A DNA stretch of 64,000 nucleotides from CAIOYC01 sp965277345 (GCA_965277345.1 CBDICI010000004.1:806001-870000), one strand, 5' to 3'; shown: positions 32,550 to 46,987, counted from the stretch's first letter. Translations and numbers: made by a program. Notes: generated by a model from the letters alone, not told the origin.

Positions 32550-33563
32550 ATGCTGAATACCGCCGCCCCGGACCACCCAGAACTCCGGCATGACTGGACC
32601 CGCGCGGAGGTGGAGGCGCTGTTCGACCTGCCGCTGCCGGAGCTGATCTTCCAGGCCATGGCGGTGCATCGCGCCGGCTTCGACCCCACCGCGGTGCAGC
32701 TCTCCCAGCTGCTGTCGGTGAAGACCGGCGGCTGCGCCGAAGACTGCGGCTATTGCAGCCAGTCGTCCCATTTCAAGACCGGGCTGAAGGCGTCGAGGCT
32801 GATGGCCGCCGACGCGGTCATCGTCGACGCGAGGCGCGCCAAGGCGCACGGCGCCGAGCGCTTCTGCATGGGCGCCGCCTGGCGCGAGCTGAAGGATCGC
32901 GACCTGCCGGAGCTGGCCCGCATGATCGCGGGGGTGAAGGCGCTGGGGCTGGAGACCTGCGCCACGCTCGGAATGCTGACGCCGGATCAGGCGGCGCAGC
33001 TGAAGGCCGCCGGACTGGACTACTACAACCACAATCTCGATACGGCGCCGGAGGATTACAGCCGGATCGTCTCCACCCGTACCTATGAGGAGCGGCTGGA
33101 CACGCTGCAGCATGTGCGGGCGGCGGGGATGAGCGTATGCTGCGGCGGCATCGTCGGCATGGGCGAGACCCGCGCTCATCGCGCCGGGCTGTTGCACACC
33201 CTGGCCACCCTGCCGGCCCACCCGGAAAGCCTGCCGATCAACGCGCTGGTGCCCATTGCCGGCACCCCTCTCGGCGACAGTCCGCCGCTGGACGGTCTGG
33301 AGTTCGTGCGCACGGTGGCGGTGGCGCGTATCCTCTGCCCCCGCTCGGTGGTCAGGTTGGCCGCGGGACGCGAGGGCATGAGCCGCGAACTGCAGGCCCT
33401 GTGCCTGATGGCCGGGGCCAACTCCATCTTTATCGGCGCGAAGTTGCTCACCACGCCCCTGCCGGGGGAGGACAAGGACCGCGCCCTGCTGGCCGATCTC
33501 GGTATGCACGCCCAGGGACAGGCCGTCACGGGCGAGGCGGCGCGGGTGATCGCCGCGGAATGA
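32550..33563 (+). CDS. bioB: Biotin synthase
   Basis: 337-residue radical-SAM enzyme that inserts sulfur into dethiobiotin. The cluster cysteines Cys62, Cys66 and Cys69 are in GGCAEDCGYCSQSSHF. YNHNLDTAPEDYSRI and GIVGMGETRAHRAGLL are family motifs. ATG 32550 fits the family N-terminus; the open frame runs upstream into the divergent gene's region. No other bio genes are nearby. Its TGA overlaps the ATG of the downstream cation-efflux gene by four bases. Confidence 0.97.
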   Translation: MLNTAAPDHPELRHDWTRAEVEALFDLPLPELIFQAMAVHRAGFDPTAVQLSQLLSVKTGGCAEDCGYCSQSSHFKTGLKASRLMAADAVIVDARRAKAHGAERFCMGAAWRELKDRDLPELARMIAGVKALGLETCATLGMLTPDQAAQLKAAGLDYYNHNLDTAPEDYSRIVSTRTYEERLDTLQHVRAAGMSVCCGGIVGMGETRAHRAGLLHTLATLPAHPESLPINALVPIAGTPLGDSPPLDGLEFVRTVAVARILCPRSVVRLAAGREGMSRELQALCLMAGANSIFIGAKLLTTPLPGEDKDRALLADLGMHAQGQAVTGEAARVIAAE

Positions 33564-34504
33564 CTCCGCCCGGTTCCGCTCCGCCGGCGCGCGCCAGCGA
33601 AGCCGAACACGCCCGGCTGACCGCGCGGATCACCGTGCTTTCGGTGGCCATGTCGCTGTTCCTGACGGCGCTGAAGCTGGTGGGCTGGCGGCTGGGCGGC
33701 TCGACCGCCCTGCTGGCCTCTCTGGCGGACTCGGCGCTGGATGTGGTGGCGGCGATGGCCACCTTCATCGCGGTGCGCGTGGCCGCCGCCCCGCCGGACG
33801 AGGATCATCGCTTCGGCCACGGCAAGGCGGAAGCCTTCGCCTCGCTGATGCAGGCGGCGCTGATCTTCGCCTCGGCCGCCCTGATCGGCAAGGAAGCCAT
33901 CGAGCGCATGATCTGGCCAAGGCCGATCGGGGCGGAGTGGCAGGCCGGGGCCATCATGATCGTCTCGACCGCGCTGACCATGGGCCTGGTGATGCTGCAG
34001 AACCGGGTGCTGCGCGCCACCACCTCCGTGGCGATCTCGGGCGACCGGGCCCACTACGCGTCGGACATCGCCTCCAATATCGCGGCCCTGATCGGCATCG
34101 GCGCCACGATGCTGCTGCGCGACCCGCGGTTCGACGCGGCGGCGGGCCTGTTCGTCATGGCCTGGCTGGTGTGGGGCGCCTTCGGCGTGCTGCGCGAGTC
34201 GGCCGATCATCTGATGGACAAGGAGCTGGATGCGGCGGAACGGCAGAAGATCGTGGAGTGCGTGCTGAGCGACCCGGCGGTGCGCGGGGTGCACGAGCTG
34301 CGCACCCGCGCCGTGGGCGCACGCATCCACATCCAGATGCACGTGGACCTCGATCCGGATCAGACGCTGCGCCAGGCGCACGCGGTGGTGGAAGCGATGG
34401 AGGCCCGGCTGGCCGCGACCTTCCCGTCCGCCGACGTCCTGATCCACCCCGATCCGGAAGGCTTCGCCGAACCCCACGGTCCGTTCGGGGAGGAGACGCT
34501 GTAG
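33560..34504 (+). CDS. Cation diffusion facilitator family transporter (FieF-like)
   Basis: 314-residue inner-membrane metal/proton antiporter. It has six membrane segments and a C-terminal cytoplasmic dimerisation domain (about 220-300: VRGVHELRTRAVGARIHIQM). The metal site is of FieF type: Asp57-x3-Asp61 (SLADSALDVV) in TM2 and the H-x3-D in HYASDIASN in TM5. FieF-like members export Zn or Fe; the exact ion is not set by sequence. It is translationally coupled to bioB. Confidence 0.94.
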   Translation: MTPPGSAPPARASEAEHARLTARITVLSVAMSLFLTALKLVGWRLGGSTALLASLADSALDVVAAMATFIAVRVAAAPPDEDHRFGHGKAEAFASLMQAALIFASAALIGKEAIERMIWPRPIGAEWQAGAIMIVSTALTMGLVMLQNRVLRATTSVAISGDRAHYASDIASNIAALIGIGATMLLRDPRFDAAAGLFVMAWLVWGAFGVLRESADHLMDKELDAAERQKIVECVLSDPAVRGVHELRTRAVGARIHIQMHVDLDPDQTLRQAHAVVEAMEARLAATFPSADVLIHPDPEGFAEPHGPFGEETL

Positions 34505-34515
34505 AGGCGCTACAG
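34499..34515 (+). terminator. Small hairpin at cation-efflux gene 3' end
   Basis: CTGTAG (34499-34504) pairs with CTACAG (34510-34515) around AGGCG. The stop codon TAG lies inside the stem. No T-run follows, so this is a possible mRNA end or bidirectional signal between convergent genes rather than a classic intrinsic terminator. Confidence 0.3.
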
Positions 34516-34573
34516 TTCGTCGACCTTGTCCATGGCCGCGGCTGTAATGCTCATCCAGCTTTGATACAGCCTG

Positions 34574-39126
<4,553 letters not shown>

Positions 39127-39130
<4 letters not shown>

Positions 39131-40566
39131 TCCGCCGCGATAAGCGGCCTGGCCTTGGCGGCCAGATAGCCGTTGATGGCGGCGGCGGCGTCCAGGCCGT
39201 CGCGGATGGCCCACACTACAAGCGAGGCGCCGCGCACGATGTCGCCGGCGGCGAACACGCCGTCCATGGAGGTCATCATGGTCCGGAGGTCCGCCTTCAC
39301 CGTGCCCCAGCGCGACACCTTGAGCTCCGGCGCGCCCCAGGTGGAGGGCAGGTCTTCCGGATCGAAGCCCAGCGCCTTGATCACCATCTGCGCCGGAAGG
39401 TCAAAATCGGCGTCCGTCAACTCTTCGGGGGTTCGGCGGCCGGTGGCTTCGGGCGGTCCGAGCCGCATCCGGACGGCGCGAACGCCGGACACACCTGCGG
39501 CGTCTCCGGCGAAGGCGCGTGGCGTCGCCAGCCATTCAAACCGAACGCCTTCTTCTTCGGCATTGGCGACTTCGCGAAACGAGCCCGGCATATTCGCCCG
39601 GTCGCGACGGTAGAGGCAGGTGACCGAGCGGGCGCCCTGGCGCACCGCGGTCCGAACACAGTCCATGGCGGTGTCGCCGCCACCGACCACCACCACATGC
39701 TTGCCCTCGGCGGACAGGTGAGCGGTATTCGGGGCGGGCGCATCACCGAGATCGGCCCGGTTGGCGGCGACCAGGTAGGGCAAGGCCGGCGTCACCCCGG
39801 CCGAGCCGCCACCCGGTACGCTGACCTCGCGCGGCTGGTACACGCCGGTGGCGATGAGAACCGCATCGTGGCGGGCGCGCAGGTCGGTCAGGGCGAGGTC
39901 GCGCCCGACCTCGCAGCTCAGGCGGAAGTTCACTCCGCCTTCGGCGAGGCGCCGGGTCCGGCGCTCGACCACTTGCTTCTCCAGCTTGAAGCCCGGGATG
40001 CCATAGATCAGAAGCCCGCCCGGCCGGTCGTGCCGGTCGTACACGGTGACCAGATAGCCTTCGGCGCGCAACGCTTCGGCCGCGGACAATCCCGCAGGGC
40101 CCGCACCGACGATTCCCACCGATTGCGCCTTTTCCCGGCCGGAAATTAGCGGCTGGACCCAACCCTCGGCCCACGCCTTGTCGGTCAGATACTTTTCCAC
40201 AGACCCGATGGTGACGGTGCCGAAGCCGGCCTGCTCGATCACGCACGACCCTTCGCATAGCCGGTCTTGCGGGCAGATGCGGCCGCAGATCTCCGGCATG
40301 GTCGAGGTGGCGGCGGACAACTCGTAGGCTTCCCGCTCGCGACCCTCGGCGGTCATGCGCAGCCAGTCGGGGATATTGTTGTGCAAGGGGCAATGAGACT
40401 GGCAGAACGGGATGCCGCATTGGGAGCATCGCGCCGCCTGCTCGGCCGCGTGCCGAACCGCGTATTCGCCGTATATTTCACGAAAGTCATCGGTGCGCGC
40501 CGGGGCGCCGCGCTTGGGCGGGTCGGACCGTTCAACGGTCGTGAATTTCAGCATCCGCTCGGCCAC
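39127..40566 (-). CDS. gltD: Glutamate synthase small subunit
   Basis: 479-residue NADPH- and FAD-binding beta subunit that feeds electrons to GltB. Two N-terminal [4Fe-4S] cysteine groups are seen (CSQCGIPFCQSHCP and CGRICPQDRLCEGSC). The FAD fold is VGIVGAGPAGLSAAEALR and the NADPH fold is HVVVVGGGDTAMDCVRTA. Normal length. gltD is upstream of gltB on the minus strand and the genes overlap by four bases, so expression is coupled. Confidence 0.98.
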
Positions 40567-40636
40567 GGGTCATCTCCACCGCCAAGGCTGACCGCCGCCG
40601 CCTGTAGGGGTAAATTCAACCCTTATCCAGCTCATG

Positions 40637-40671
40637 GTCTACCAACTAGACAATATTGCGCTGGATAGCGC
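40637..40671. promoter_or_regulatory. Inverted repeats upstream of gltD, candidate operator
   Basis: GTCTA-N5-TAGAC (40637-40651) and GCGC-N6-GCGC (40658-40671) lie in the only A/T-richer part of the 157-base gap upstream of gltDB. They could bind a nitrogen or amino-acid regulator. No consensus match is claimed. Confidence 0.2.
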
Positions 40672-40723
40672 GATGCGTCGCGTGGCAAACGATGAATTCC
40701 TCCCGTTCGATCTACGGAGTGGA

Positions 40724-41704
40724 CTAAATGTTAGCGGTGGCCGGTTGGGCGAACTGTCCACCGGCCCGGTACTTCCACAGGTATGAGGGGAGAATGGCCT
40801 CAAGCGCGGTGGGGGCGATTTGCAGATCCTCAAAGCTCAGGGCGTCTGCGGAAACCACGTTATCGGATTTCAGCAGGACAAGCTGATCGGTGGTGAGCGG
40901 CGGCGGCAGGCCCAGCGTCGCGGCCAGATCGCCGAGGCGGCCGAGGCCGCCGGCCACGGGAAACGGTATAGGAATCAAGGCCCGCCGCCGATTGATTTCG
41001 GTCAGCATGATTTCCATCAACTGCCGGAACGTGTACGCCTTGGGACCTCCGAGCTCATAGGTCCGCCCGGCCGCCTCCGGCCAGCTCAGCGCGAGGGCGA
41101 TGGCGGCCCCCACATCGCCCGCGTAGACCGGTTGCATCCGGCTTTGACCGCCGCCGATCAGTGGAAGGACGGGCGAAACCCCTGCCATGGCGGCGAACCG
41201 GTTGAAGAACCGGTCCTCCTCGCCGAACACCACCGAAGGCCGCAGGATGGTGGCGCCGGGCAGGGCGGCGCGCACGGCGGCCTCGCCCGCCGCCTTGGTG
41301 CGGGCATAGGCCGACGCGCTTTGCGCATCGGCGCCGATCGCCGAGACCTGCACCAGCCGTCCGATGCCCTGGGTCGCGGCCGCATGGGCGATATCGTGCG
41401 CCGCATCGGCCTGAAGCGCCTGAAAGCTCTGACGGCCGGTTTCGTAAAGCACACCGACCAGATTCACCACGGCGTCGGCCCCCTCCAGCGCCTCGATGAT
41501 CGACGCCTTGTAGCGGACATTGGCCTGGAAGAGTTCGATCTGGCCCACGTCGCCCATGACACGCAGCTCGGGCGTCAGGTGGGGGCGACGGAGCGCCACG
41601 CGGATGCGCCAGCCATTCTTCGCCAGCGCCCGAACCGCGTAGCGGCCGAGAAAGCCGGAACCTCCGAAAACGGTCACCAGACCCGGTGTGGTCAGCGCTT
41701 GCAT
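40724..41704 (-). CDS. Complex I NDUFA9-like NAD(P)-dependent epimerase/dehydratase
   Basis: 326-residue extended SDR. Rossmann motif VTVFGGSGFLGRYAVRAL at about residues 9-26, the characteristic GDVGQIELFQANVR, and an active-site-like YARTK (Y-x3-K). It matches the NDUFA9 branch found beside respiratory genes in alphaproteobacteria, whose eukaryotic members bind NADPH in complex I. The bacterial role is unclear and may be quinone- or NADPH-linked. ATG 41704 gives the family N-terminus; ATG 41737 would add 11 residues. Confidence 0.88.
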   Translation of the reverse strand: MQALTTPGLVTVFGGSGFLGRYAVRALAKNGWRIRVALRRPHLTPELRVMGDVGQIELFQANVRYKASIIEALEGADAVVNLVGVLYETGRQSFQALQADAAHDIAHAAATQGIGRLVQVSAIGADAQSASAYARTKAAGEAAVRAALPGATILRPSVVFGEEDRFFNRFAAMAGVSPVLPLIGGGQSRMQPVYAGDVGAAIALALSWPEAAGRTYELGGPKAYTFRQLMEIMLTEINRRRALIPIPFPVAGGLGRLGDLAATLGLPPPLTTDQLVLLKSDNVVSADALSFEDLQIAPTALEAILPSYLWKYRAGGQFAQPATANI

Positions 41705-41806
41705 CGCCTGTTCATTCCCGCTCTGTTGAGCGCCCATGACGCGCCCGGGGGCGCAGCCTTCGGATAGACGAAGGCCGACGGGTGCGCAACGCGGGGGGAG
41801 GGGCCG

Positions 41807-43075
41807 ATGATCCGGACGGTGAAGACGATACTGCTGGTCGGGGCGGCGGCGCTCGCCGCCAGTCAGGCCACAGCGGCGCCGCTCAAGAGCCCCAGGCGCG
41901 ACGACCGGCTCTGGACGGCGGTCGAGGCCGCCCGACCCGAGCAGATGAAGCTCTGGGAGCGTGTGGTGAACATCGATTCCGGCACCGGCGACGCCGAAGG
42001 CGGTAACCGCGTCGCGGCGATCCTGTCCGAACGGCTGAAGGCGCTGGGCGCGACGGTCGAAAGCCTGCTGCCGGAGCAGGCAGGGCTGGCCAACAATACC
42101 GTCGCTACCTTTACCGGCACCGGCAAGGCGCGAATCCTGATTATCGGCCACATCGATACGGTGTTCGGCCCCGGCACGGTGGCCAAATGGCCATTCCGCA
42201 TCGAGGGAACCACGCTGCATGGCCCTGGTGTCGGCGACGAGAAGGGCGGTGTGGTGGAGGCCGTCACCGCGCTGAAACTGCTGCACGACGCGGGGTTCAG
42301 AGCCTATGGAAAAATCACCTTCCTGATCGAAAGCTCGGAAGAACGCGGCTCGCCCGGCACGCGCAAGCTGATCGACCGGCTGGTGCGCGAGAACGACGTG
42401 GAACTGAACACCGAACCCGGCGAGACCCCGGACGGCGTCACCGTCTGGCGCAAGGGCTCGACCACCTATCATATCGAGGTGAAGGGCCGCGCCGCCCACG
42501 CAGGGGTCGCACCGCAGGACGGACGCAATGCAGCCGTGGAACTGATCCACCAGCTGAAGACGGTGGACGCCATGCCCCACACCGGCGAGGGCATGACCGC
42601 CAACCTGACCATCCTGAAGGCCGGCTCACGCGACAACATCATCCCGGAGGATGCGGAGGCGCACGTGAATGTCCGCGCCCGTGAACCTGGAGACTTTGAT
42701 AAGGTGGAGCGCGCGCTGAAGGCCGCGGCCATGCAAACGGAGGTGCCCGACACCACTGTGCGTATCTCCAGCGATCCGGCCTTTCCGCCGCTGCCCAACA
42801 ACCCCGGCACGGACGGTTTGGCCGCGCGGGCGAAGGCGATCTATGCCGAACTCGGCCGTCCGCTCGGTGCGGGCGGCAACGGCGGCGCATCGGAGTCGGC
42901 CCTGGCGGCGGCGGCGGGTACGCCGGCGCTGGATGGTCTGGGTCCGGTGGGGGGCGGCTTCCACTCGGACAAGGAATATGTGGACCTCACCACGGTCGGG
43001 CCGCGCACCTACCTGATGGCCCGCCTGCTGATGGACCTGTCGACCAATCCGCCGGTCCGCGCGACGGGGCATTGA
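41807..43075 (+). CDS. M20 family metallopeptidase, glutamate carboxypeptidase type, secreted
   Basis: 422 residues with a signal peptide (about 1-23, ILLVGAAALAASQATA), so it acts in the periplasm. The M20 di-zinc ligands are in place: His of GHIDTVFG, bridging Asp of GVGDEKGG, catalytic Glu and ligand of ESSEERGS, the acidic ELNTEPGE, and His of GGFHSDKEYVDL. The lid/dimer domain sits between. It resembles carboxypeptidase G2 (glutamate released from peptides or folate-like compounds); the substrate is inferred. ATG 41807 has GGGAGG upstream. It is divergent from the epimerase gene. Confidence 0.93.
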   Translation: MIRTVKTILLVGAAALAASQATAAPLKSPRRDDRLWTAVEAARPEQMKLWERVVNIDSGTGDAEGGNRVAAILSERLKALGATVESLLPEQAGLANNTVATFTGTGKARILIIGHIDTVFGPGTVAKWPFRIEGTTLHGPGVGDEKGGVVEAVTALKLLHDAGFRAYGKITFLIESSEERGSPGTRKLIDRLVRENDVELNTEPGETPDGVTVWRKGSTTYHIEVKGRAAHAGVAPQDGRNAAVELIHQLKTVDAMPHTGEGMTANLTILKAGSRDNIIPEDAEAHVNVRAREPGDFDKVERALKAAAMQTEVPDTTVRISSDPAFPPLPNNPGTDGLAARAKAIYAELGRPLGAGGNGGASESALAAAAGTPALDGLGPVGGGFHSDKEYVDLTTVGPRTYLMARLLMDLSTNPPVRATGH

Positions 43076-43079
43076 CCCC

Positions 43080-43096
43080 TAGGGGAGCATCCCCTA
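43080..43096 (+). terminator. Hairpin after the M20 peptidase gene
   Basis: TAGGGGA (43080-43086), GCA, TCCCCTA (43090-43096): a perfect 7-bp stem starting four bases after the stop codon. No T-run follows. It probably limits read-through into tRNA-Leu or stabilises the mRNA end. Confidence 0.4.
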
Positions 43097-43147
43097 AACG
43101 TCCGCGCTTCTCGCGATCCGGCCCCGCCCTTGGGGGCGTATCACGGG

Positions 43148-43234
<87 letters not shown>

Positions 43235-43315
43235 CTCTTTTTCCGGAGCGTCGCGAATGGCCGCGCGCGCCCTTCTCGCTTGAGGGCGGACCTCTTTTCC
43301 CTCAAAGAGGCGCGC

Positions 43316-43930
43316 ATGACCAACTATCTCCACCAGGGCGACCTGCCGGACGGGCTGAGCTTCGGGTCCTCCGTCGCGGTGGATTCCGAGACCATGGGGC
43401 TGCGTATCGGGCGCGATCCGCTCTGTGTCGTGCAGCTCTCGGCCGGCGACGGCGACGCTCACCTGGTGCAACTCGACCGCCCGGGCTATCGCTGCCCCAA
43501 TCTCAAGCACCTGCTGACCGATCCCGAGGTTCTCAAGATCTTCCACTTTGGGCGGTTCGACATCGCCATGTTTGCGTTGCACCTCGGCGTTACGACGGGC
43601 CCCGTCTATTGCACCAAGATCGCCTCCAGGCTCGCCCGCACCTATACCGACCGTCACGGCCTCAAGGACGTGACCAAGGAACTGGTCGGCATCGACATCT
43701 CCAAGGCCCAGCAGAGTTCGGATTGGGGCGCTACGTCGCTTTCGCCCGATCAGCAGGTCTACGCCGCCTCCGACGTGCTGAACCTGCACGCCATCAGGGC
43801 CAGGCTCGACACCATGCTGATGCGCGAAGGCCGCGCCGGACTGGCTCAGGCCTGTTTCGATTTCCTGCCTGCCCGGGCCTTGCTCGATGTGGCCGGCTGG
43901 GAAGACGTCGATATCTTCGCCCATAGCTGA
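43316..43930 (+). CDS. rnd: Short ribonuclease D (DEDD exonuclease domain only)
   Basis: 204-residue 3'-5' exoribonuclease. DEDD motifs: VDSETMGL (motif I), HFGRFDIAMF (motif II), YAASDVL (motif III, Y-type). E. coli RNase D is 375 residues with two HRDC domains; these are absent, as in the short alphaproteobacterial form. It could trim tRNA and other RNA 3' ends. ATG 43316 with AAAGAGG upstream. The open frame extends back through tRNA-Leu, so the upstream part is not protein. It begins the rnd-lptC-lptA-lptB run; lptC starts 5 bases later. Confidence 0.93.
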   Translation: MTNYLHQGDLPDGLSFGSSVAVDSETMGLRIGRDPLCVVQLSAGDGDAHLVQLDRPGYRCPNLKHLLTDPEVLKIFHFGRFDIAMFALHLGVTTGPVYCTKIASRLARTYTDRHGLKDVTKELVGIDISKAQQSSDWGATSLSPDQQVYAASDVLNLHAIRARLDTMLMREGRAGLAQACFDFLPARALLDVAGWEDVDIFAHS

Positions 43931-43935
43931 CATCC

Positions 43936-44589
43936 ATGACCATGCGGACAGTCCCCGCTTCGATGCAGCGCCTGCGCCGGGGGCCGGAAGCCACCCAGCG
44001 CGCCATCGCCGGCCTGCGCCGGCGCTCCATGGTCATCCACTTCTGGCGCGGCGCCCTGCCGGCGCTGATCGCGGTGACGCTCGTTGGACTGGGGGTATGG
44101 GCGGGGCTCCGCACCCTGGCCAATCTGACGCCGACCCAGCAGAACGCGGGGGACATCCGCATGATCGGACCTCAGTTCCATGGGCGCAGCAAGGACGGCC
44201 GACCCTATACCGTGACCGCCCAATCCGCCGTGCGCGACCCGCAACACCCCGAGCGGTCGACCCTGTCGGCCCCGCGACTGGTAATGGACACCGTCGCCCA
44301 CGGCATCGTTCACGTATCCTCGCTGAATGGTCTCTATGACGAACAGACCAAGGTCATGAACCTGGCCGGCAACGTCGTGGCGGATACCGAGAAGAACGAG
44401 CATTTCACCAGCCCCACCGCGCGAGTGGATACCGCCAATAACCGGATCGAAGGTCATGACAGCGTGACCGCCTCCAGCCCCCTTGGCCAGACCAGCGGTT
44501 CATCCTACGTGATCGACGACAAGGTGGGCCACGTCGTGTTGACGGGCGGCGTGCATACCCATCTTGTGCGCCAAAGCCTACAGAAATGA
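43936..44589 (+). CDS. lptC: LPS export system protein LptC
   Basis: 217 residues: a basic cytoplasmic N-terminus of about 35, one transmembrane helix (about 38-60, LPALIAVTLVGLGVWAGL), and a periplasmic beta-jellyroll (about 70-210) including MIGPQFHGRSKDGRPYTVTA. It anchors the LPS bridge to the LptBFG transporter and passes LPS to LptA. The N-terminal extension is longer than in E. coli LptC. The stop overlaps the lptA start. Confidence 0.93.
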   Translation: MTMRTVPASMQRLRRGPEATQRAIAGLRRRSMVIHFWRGALPALIAVTLVGLGVWAGLRTLANLTPTQQNAGDIRMIGPQFHGRSKDGRPYTVTAQSAVRDPQHPERSTLSAPRLVMDTVAHGIVHVSSLNGLYDEQTKVMNLAGNVVADTEKNEHFTSPTARVDTANNRIEGHDSVTASSPLGQTSGSSYVIDDKVGHVVLTGGVHTHLVRQSLQK

Positions 44590-45251
44590 CTCTGACAGCA
44601 CCGAAGGATGAAGCTGCAATGCGACGCGTCGCCCTGATCGCCGCCTTGAGCCTGACGGCCGCGCTCCCCGCGGCCACGAGCGCTGCGCCGACGCCGCCCA
44701 AGCCGGCCGAGGCCGCCACGCCCCTGTTCTCCAATTCCAACGAGCCGATCGACATCTCGTCCGACAACTCCGAGCAGTTCCGTGAGGAGCGCCGAGCGGT
44801 CTGGTACGGCAATGTGGAGGTCATTCAGGGCACAAGCCGGCTCCGCACCCCGCGCCTGACGGTGTTCTACAGCGCGCGCGAGCCCAATGGCCCCAAGCCC
44901 GCCGCCGGCGACGCCGCCTCGGACATCGGCCATATCGAGAGGGTCGAGGCCGACGGCCCGGTCTATTACATGACGCCGACCCAGAAGGCCAAGGGCGACC
45001 ACGGCACCTATATCGGCGCCGACGATACCATTACCCTGACCGGCGATGTGGTGATGGTTCAGGACAAGAACGTCGCCACGGGTGACAAGGCGGTGATCAA
45101 CCAGAAGACCGGCCACTCGACACTGACCTCAAACGCCCACACCGGCGGCGGCCGCCAGCGCGTGCGCGCCGTGCTCTATCCCCAGAACAACACCACCCAG
45201 GCGCCGGGTGCGGCGCCCGCCCAACCGCAGAAGCCCGCCGGCCGTCCGTGA
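44586..45251 (+). CDS. lptA: LPS transport periplasmic protein LptA
   Basis: 221 residues with a signal peptide (RRVALIAALSLTAALPAATSAAP) and an OstA/LptA beta-jellyroll (about 45-185: RRAVWYGNVEVIQGTSRLRT ... GDVVMVQDKNVATGDKAVIN). It forms the periplasmic bridge for LPS. ATG 44586 overlaps lptC by four bases. ATG 44619 would give a shorter, more conventional signal peptide. A Pro/Gln-rich tail ends the protein. lptB overlaps by four bases. Confidence 0.93.
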   Translation: MTLTAPKDEAAMRRVALIAALSLTAALPAATSAAPTPPKPAEAATPLFSNSNEPIDISSDNSEQFREERRAVWYGNVEVIQGTSRLRTPRLTVFYSAREPNGPKPAAGDAASDIGHIERVEADGPVYYMTPTQKAKGDHGTYIGADDTITLTGDVVMVQDKNVATGDKAVINQKTGHSTLTSNAHTGGGRQRVRAVLYPQNNTTQAPGAAPAQPQKPAGRP

Positions 45252-46009
45252 GCGAATTCGCATCCCTTCGCTCCGGCGAGATCCCGCAGGGGCTTTTCGT
45301 CGATACCATCGGCAAGTCGTTCCGCGGCCGCGCGGTGGTGCGTTCCGTAAGCCTGCGCCTGGCGCGGGGCGAGGTGGTCGGCCTGCTGGGTCCCAACGGC
45401 GCGGGCAAGACCACCTGCTTCTACATGGTCACCGGTCTTGTCCCGGCCGACTACGGCAAGATCTATCTCGACGGCGAGGATATCACCGCGCAGCCCATGT
45501 ATCAGCGTGCGCGCCTCGGCATCGGCTATCTGCCGCAGGAGGCGTCGATTTTCCGCGGGATGACCGTGTCGCAGAACGTCATGGCCGTGGTCGAACTGAA
45601 CGAGCGCAAGTCCTCGGCGGCCAAGGCGCGGGTGGAGCAACTGTTGAGCGAGCTTCATATCGGCCATCTTAAGGATGCGCGCGCGACGGCGCTTTCCGGC
45701 GGAGAACGGCGGCGGGTAGAGATCGCCCGCGCCCTGGCGTCCGATCCGGCCTTCATGCTGCTCGACGAACCGTTCGCCGGCATTGATCCTTTGGCCATCG
45801 CCGACATCAAGGACGTGATCACCTATCTGAAGGGCCAAGGCATCGGCGTGCTGATCACCGACCACAACGTGCGCGAGACGCTGGATATCTGCGACCGCGC
45901 CTCGATCATCTCCGCCGGCGAAGTGCTGTTCGAGGGGACGCCGCAGGCGGTGTTGAACGACCCCGAGGTTCGCCGCGTCTATCTGGGCGAGGCCTACGCC
46001 GTCGCGTGA
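45248..46009 (+). CDS. lptB: LPS export ABC transporter ATP-binding protein LptB
   Basis: 253-residue cytoplasmic ATPase that powers LPS extraction. Walker A GPNGAGKTTCF, Q-loop YLPQEASIFRGM, signature LSGGERRRVEIARAL, Walker B FMLLDEPFAGIDP, and the LptB C-terminal VRRVYLGE. GTG start overlapping lptA. In many alpha- and gammaproteobacteria rpoN and hpf follow lptB; here the next gene is a convergent quinone reductase. Confidence 0.97.
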   Translation: MSEFASLRSGEIPQGLFVDTIGKSFRGRAVVRSVSLRLARGEVVGLLGPNGAGKTTCFYMVTGLVPADYGKIYLDGEDITAQPMYQRARLGIGYLPQEASIFRGMTVSQNVMAVVELNERKSSAAKARVEQLLSELHIGHLKDARATALSGGERRRVEIARALASDPAFMLLDEPFAGIDPLAIADIKDVITYLKGQGIGVLITDHNVRETLDICDRASIISAGEVLFEGTPQAVLNDPEVRRVYLGEAYAVA

Positions 46010-46015
46010 TCTCGG

Positions 46016-46987
46016 TTATGGGATCAGAAGCGATGCGCCGCTGGTGGCGCGGCTCTCCAGCGCCTCATGCGCCTTGCGTGCCTCCGCCAGCGGCCAGGTC
46101 TGACCGATATCGACCTTGATCACACCGGCGCCGATCAACTCGAACAACCGTGCGGCTGAGGCGTCCAACGCCTCGGTGGTCGTCACATAGTCGAACAGGG
46201 TGGGCCGGGTCAGGTAGAGCGACCCCAGGCGTGACAGACGAGCGGGCTCAATCGCCGGCGGCGCGCCCGACGCGTTCCCGAATGAGACCATCATCCCGCG
46301 CTTTCCAAGACTGGCCAGGCTGGCCTCGAACGTCGCCCTGCCTACCGAGTCGTAGGCCACTCGAACGCCGGAACCACCGGTGATCTCCCGGACCCGCTTC
46401 GCCACGTCATCACGATCATAGTCGATGACGTGGTCGGCGCCGTGGCGTGAGGCGACGGCCGTCTTTTTTTCGCCGCCGGCGGTGGCGATCACCTGCAGGC
46501 CCCGATGCTTCAGCCACTGGGTGAGAATGCCGCCGACGCCGCCCGCGGCGGCGTGGACCAGGACGGTATCGCCGGCCGCGAGCCAGGGGCAGATTCGTCC
46601 GGCCAGGAACTCCGCGGTCATTCCCTTCAGCAATGCCGCTGCCGCGGTCTGGGAAGAAACGCTGCTCGGAATCTGGACCAGGCGGTCCGCGGCGACGACG
46701 CTGGTCTCGGCATAGGCGCCGATCCCTTGTGCATAGGCTACCCGATCACCCGGTTTCACCCGGCTCACGCCCGTGCCCACCGAGTCCACCACGCCTGCCG
46801 CTTCGCTACCCGGCGTATAGGGCAAGGTCATGGGATAGAGTCCCGTGCGGAAATAGATATCGATGAAGTTCAACCCGATGGCCTCGTGCCGGACCAGCGC
46901 CTGGCCGGGGCCCGGGACGGGCGTCGGAGTATCGACGAGCTCAAGCACCTCGGCCCCGCCGACCTGGTTAATCCGGATCGATTTCAT
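46016..46987 (-). CDS. NADPH:quinone reductase (zinc-free MDR family)
   Basis: 323-residue medium-chain dehydrogenase/reductase of the quinone oxidoreductase (QOR) class. It has an N-terminal GroES-like fold with YPMTLPYTPGSEAAGVVDSVG, a Rossmann motif HAAAGGVGGILTQW and an NADPH-specificity region (ATAGGEKKTAVA). No zinc cysteines. It reduces quinones or enones in the cytoplasm; the substrate is unassigned. ATG 46987. It is convergent with lptB, only 6 bases away, and divergent from the DUF6489 gene. Confidence 0.93.
   Translation of the reverse strand: MKSIRINQVGGAEVLELVDTPTPVPGPGQALVRHEAIGLNFIDIYFRTGLYPMTLPYTPGSEAAGVVDSVGTGVSRVKPGDRVAYAQGIGAYAETSVVAADRLVQIPSSVSSQTAAAALLKGMTAEFLAGRICPWLAAGDTVLVHAAAGGVGGILTQWLKHRGLQVIATAGGEKKTAVASRHGADHVIDYDRDDVAKRVREITGGSGVRVAYDSVGRATFEASLASLGKRGMMVSFGNASGAPPAIEPARLSRLGSLYLTRPTLFDYVTTTEALDASAARLFELIGAGVIKVDIGQTWPLAEARKAHEALESRATSGASLLIP

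Noticed and set aside
40567..40723. DnaA box in TTATCCAGC upstream of gltD
   Set aside because: A single imperfect match with no cluster; expected by chance.
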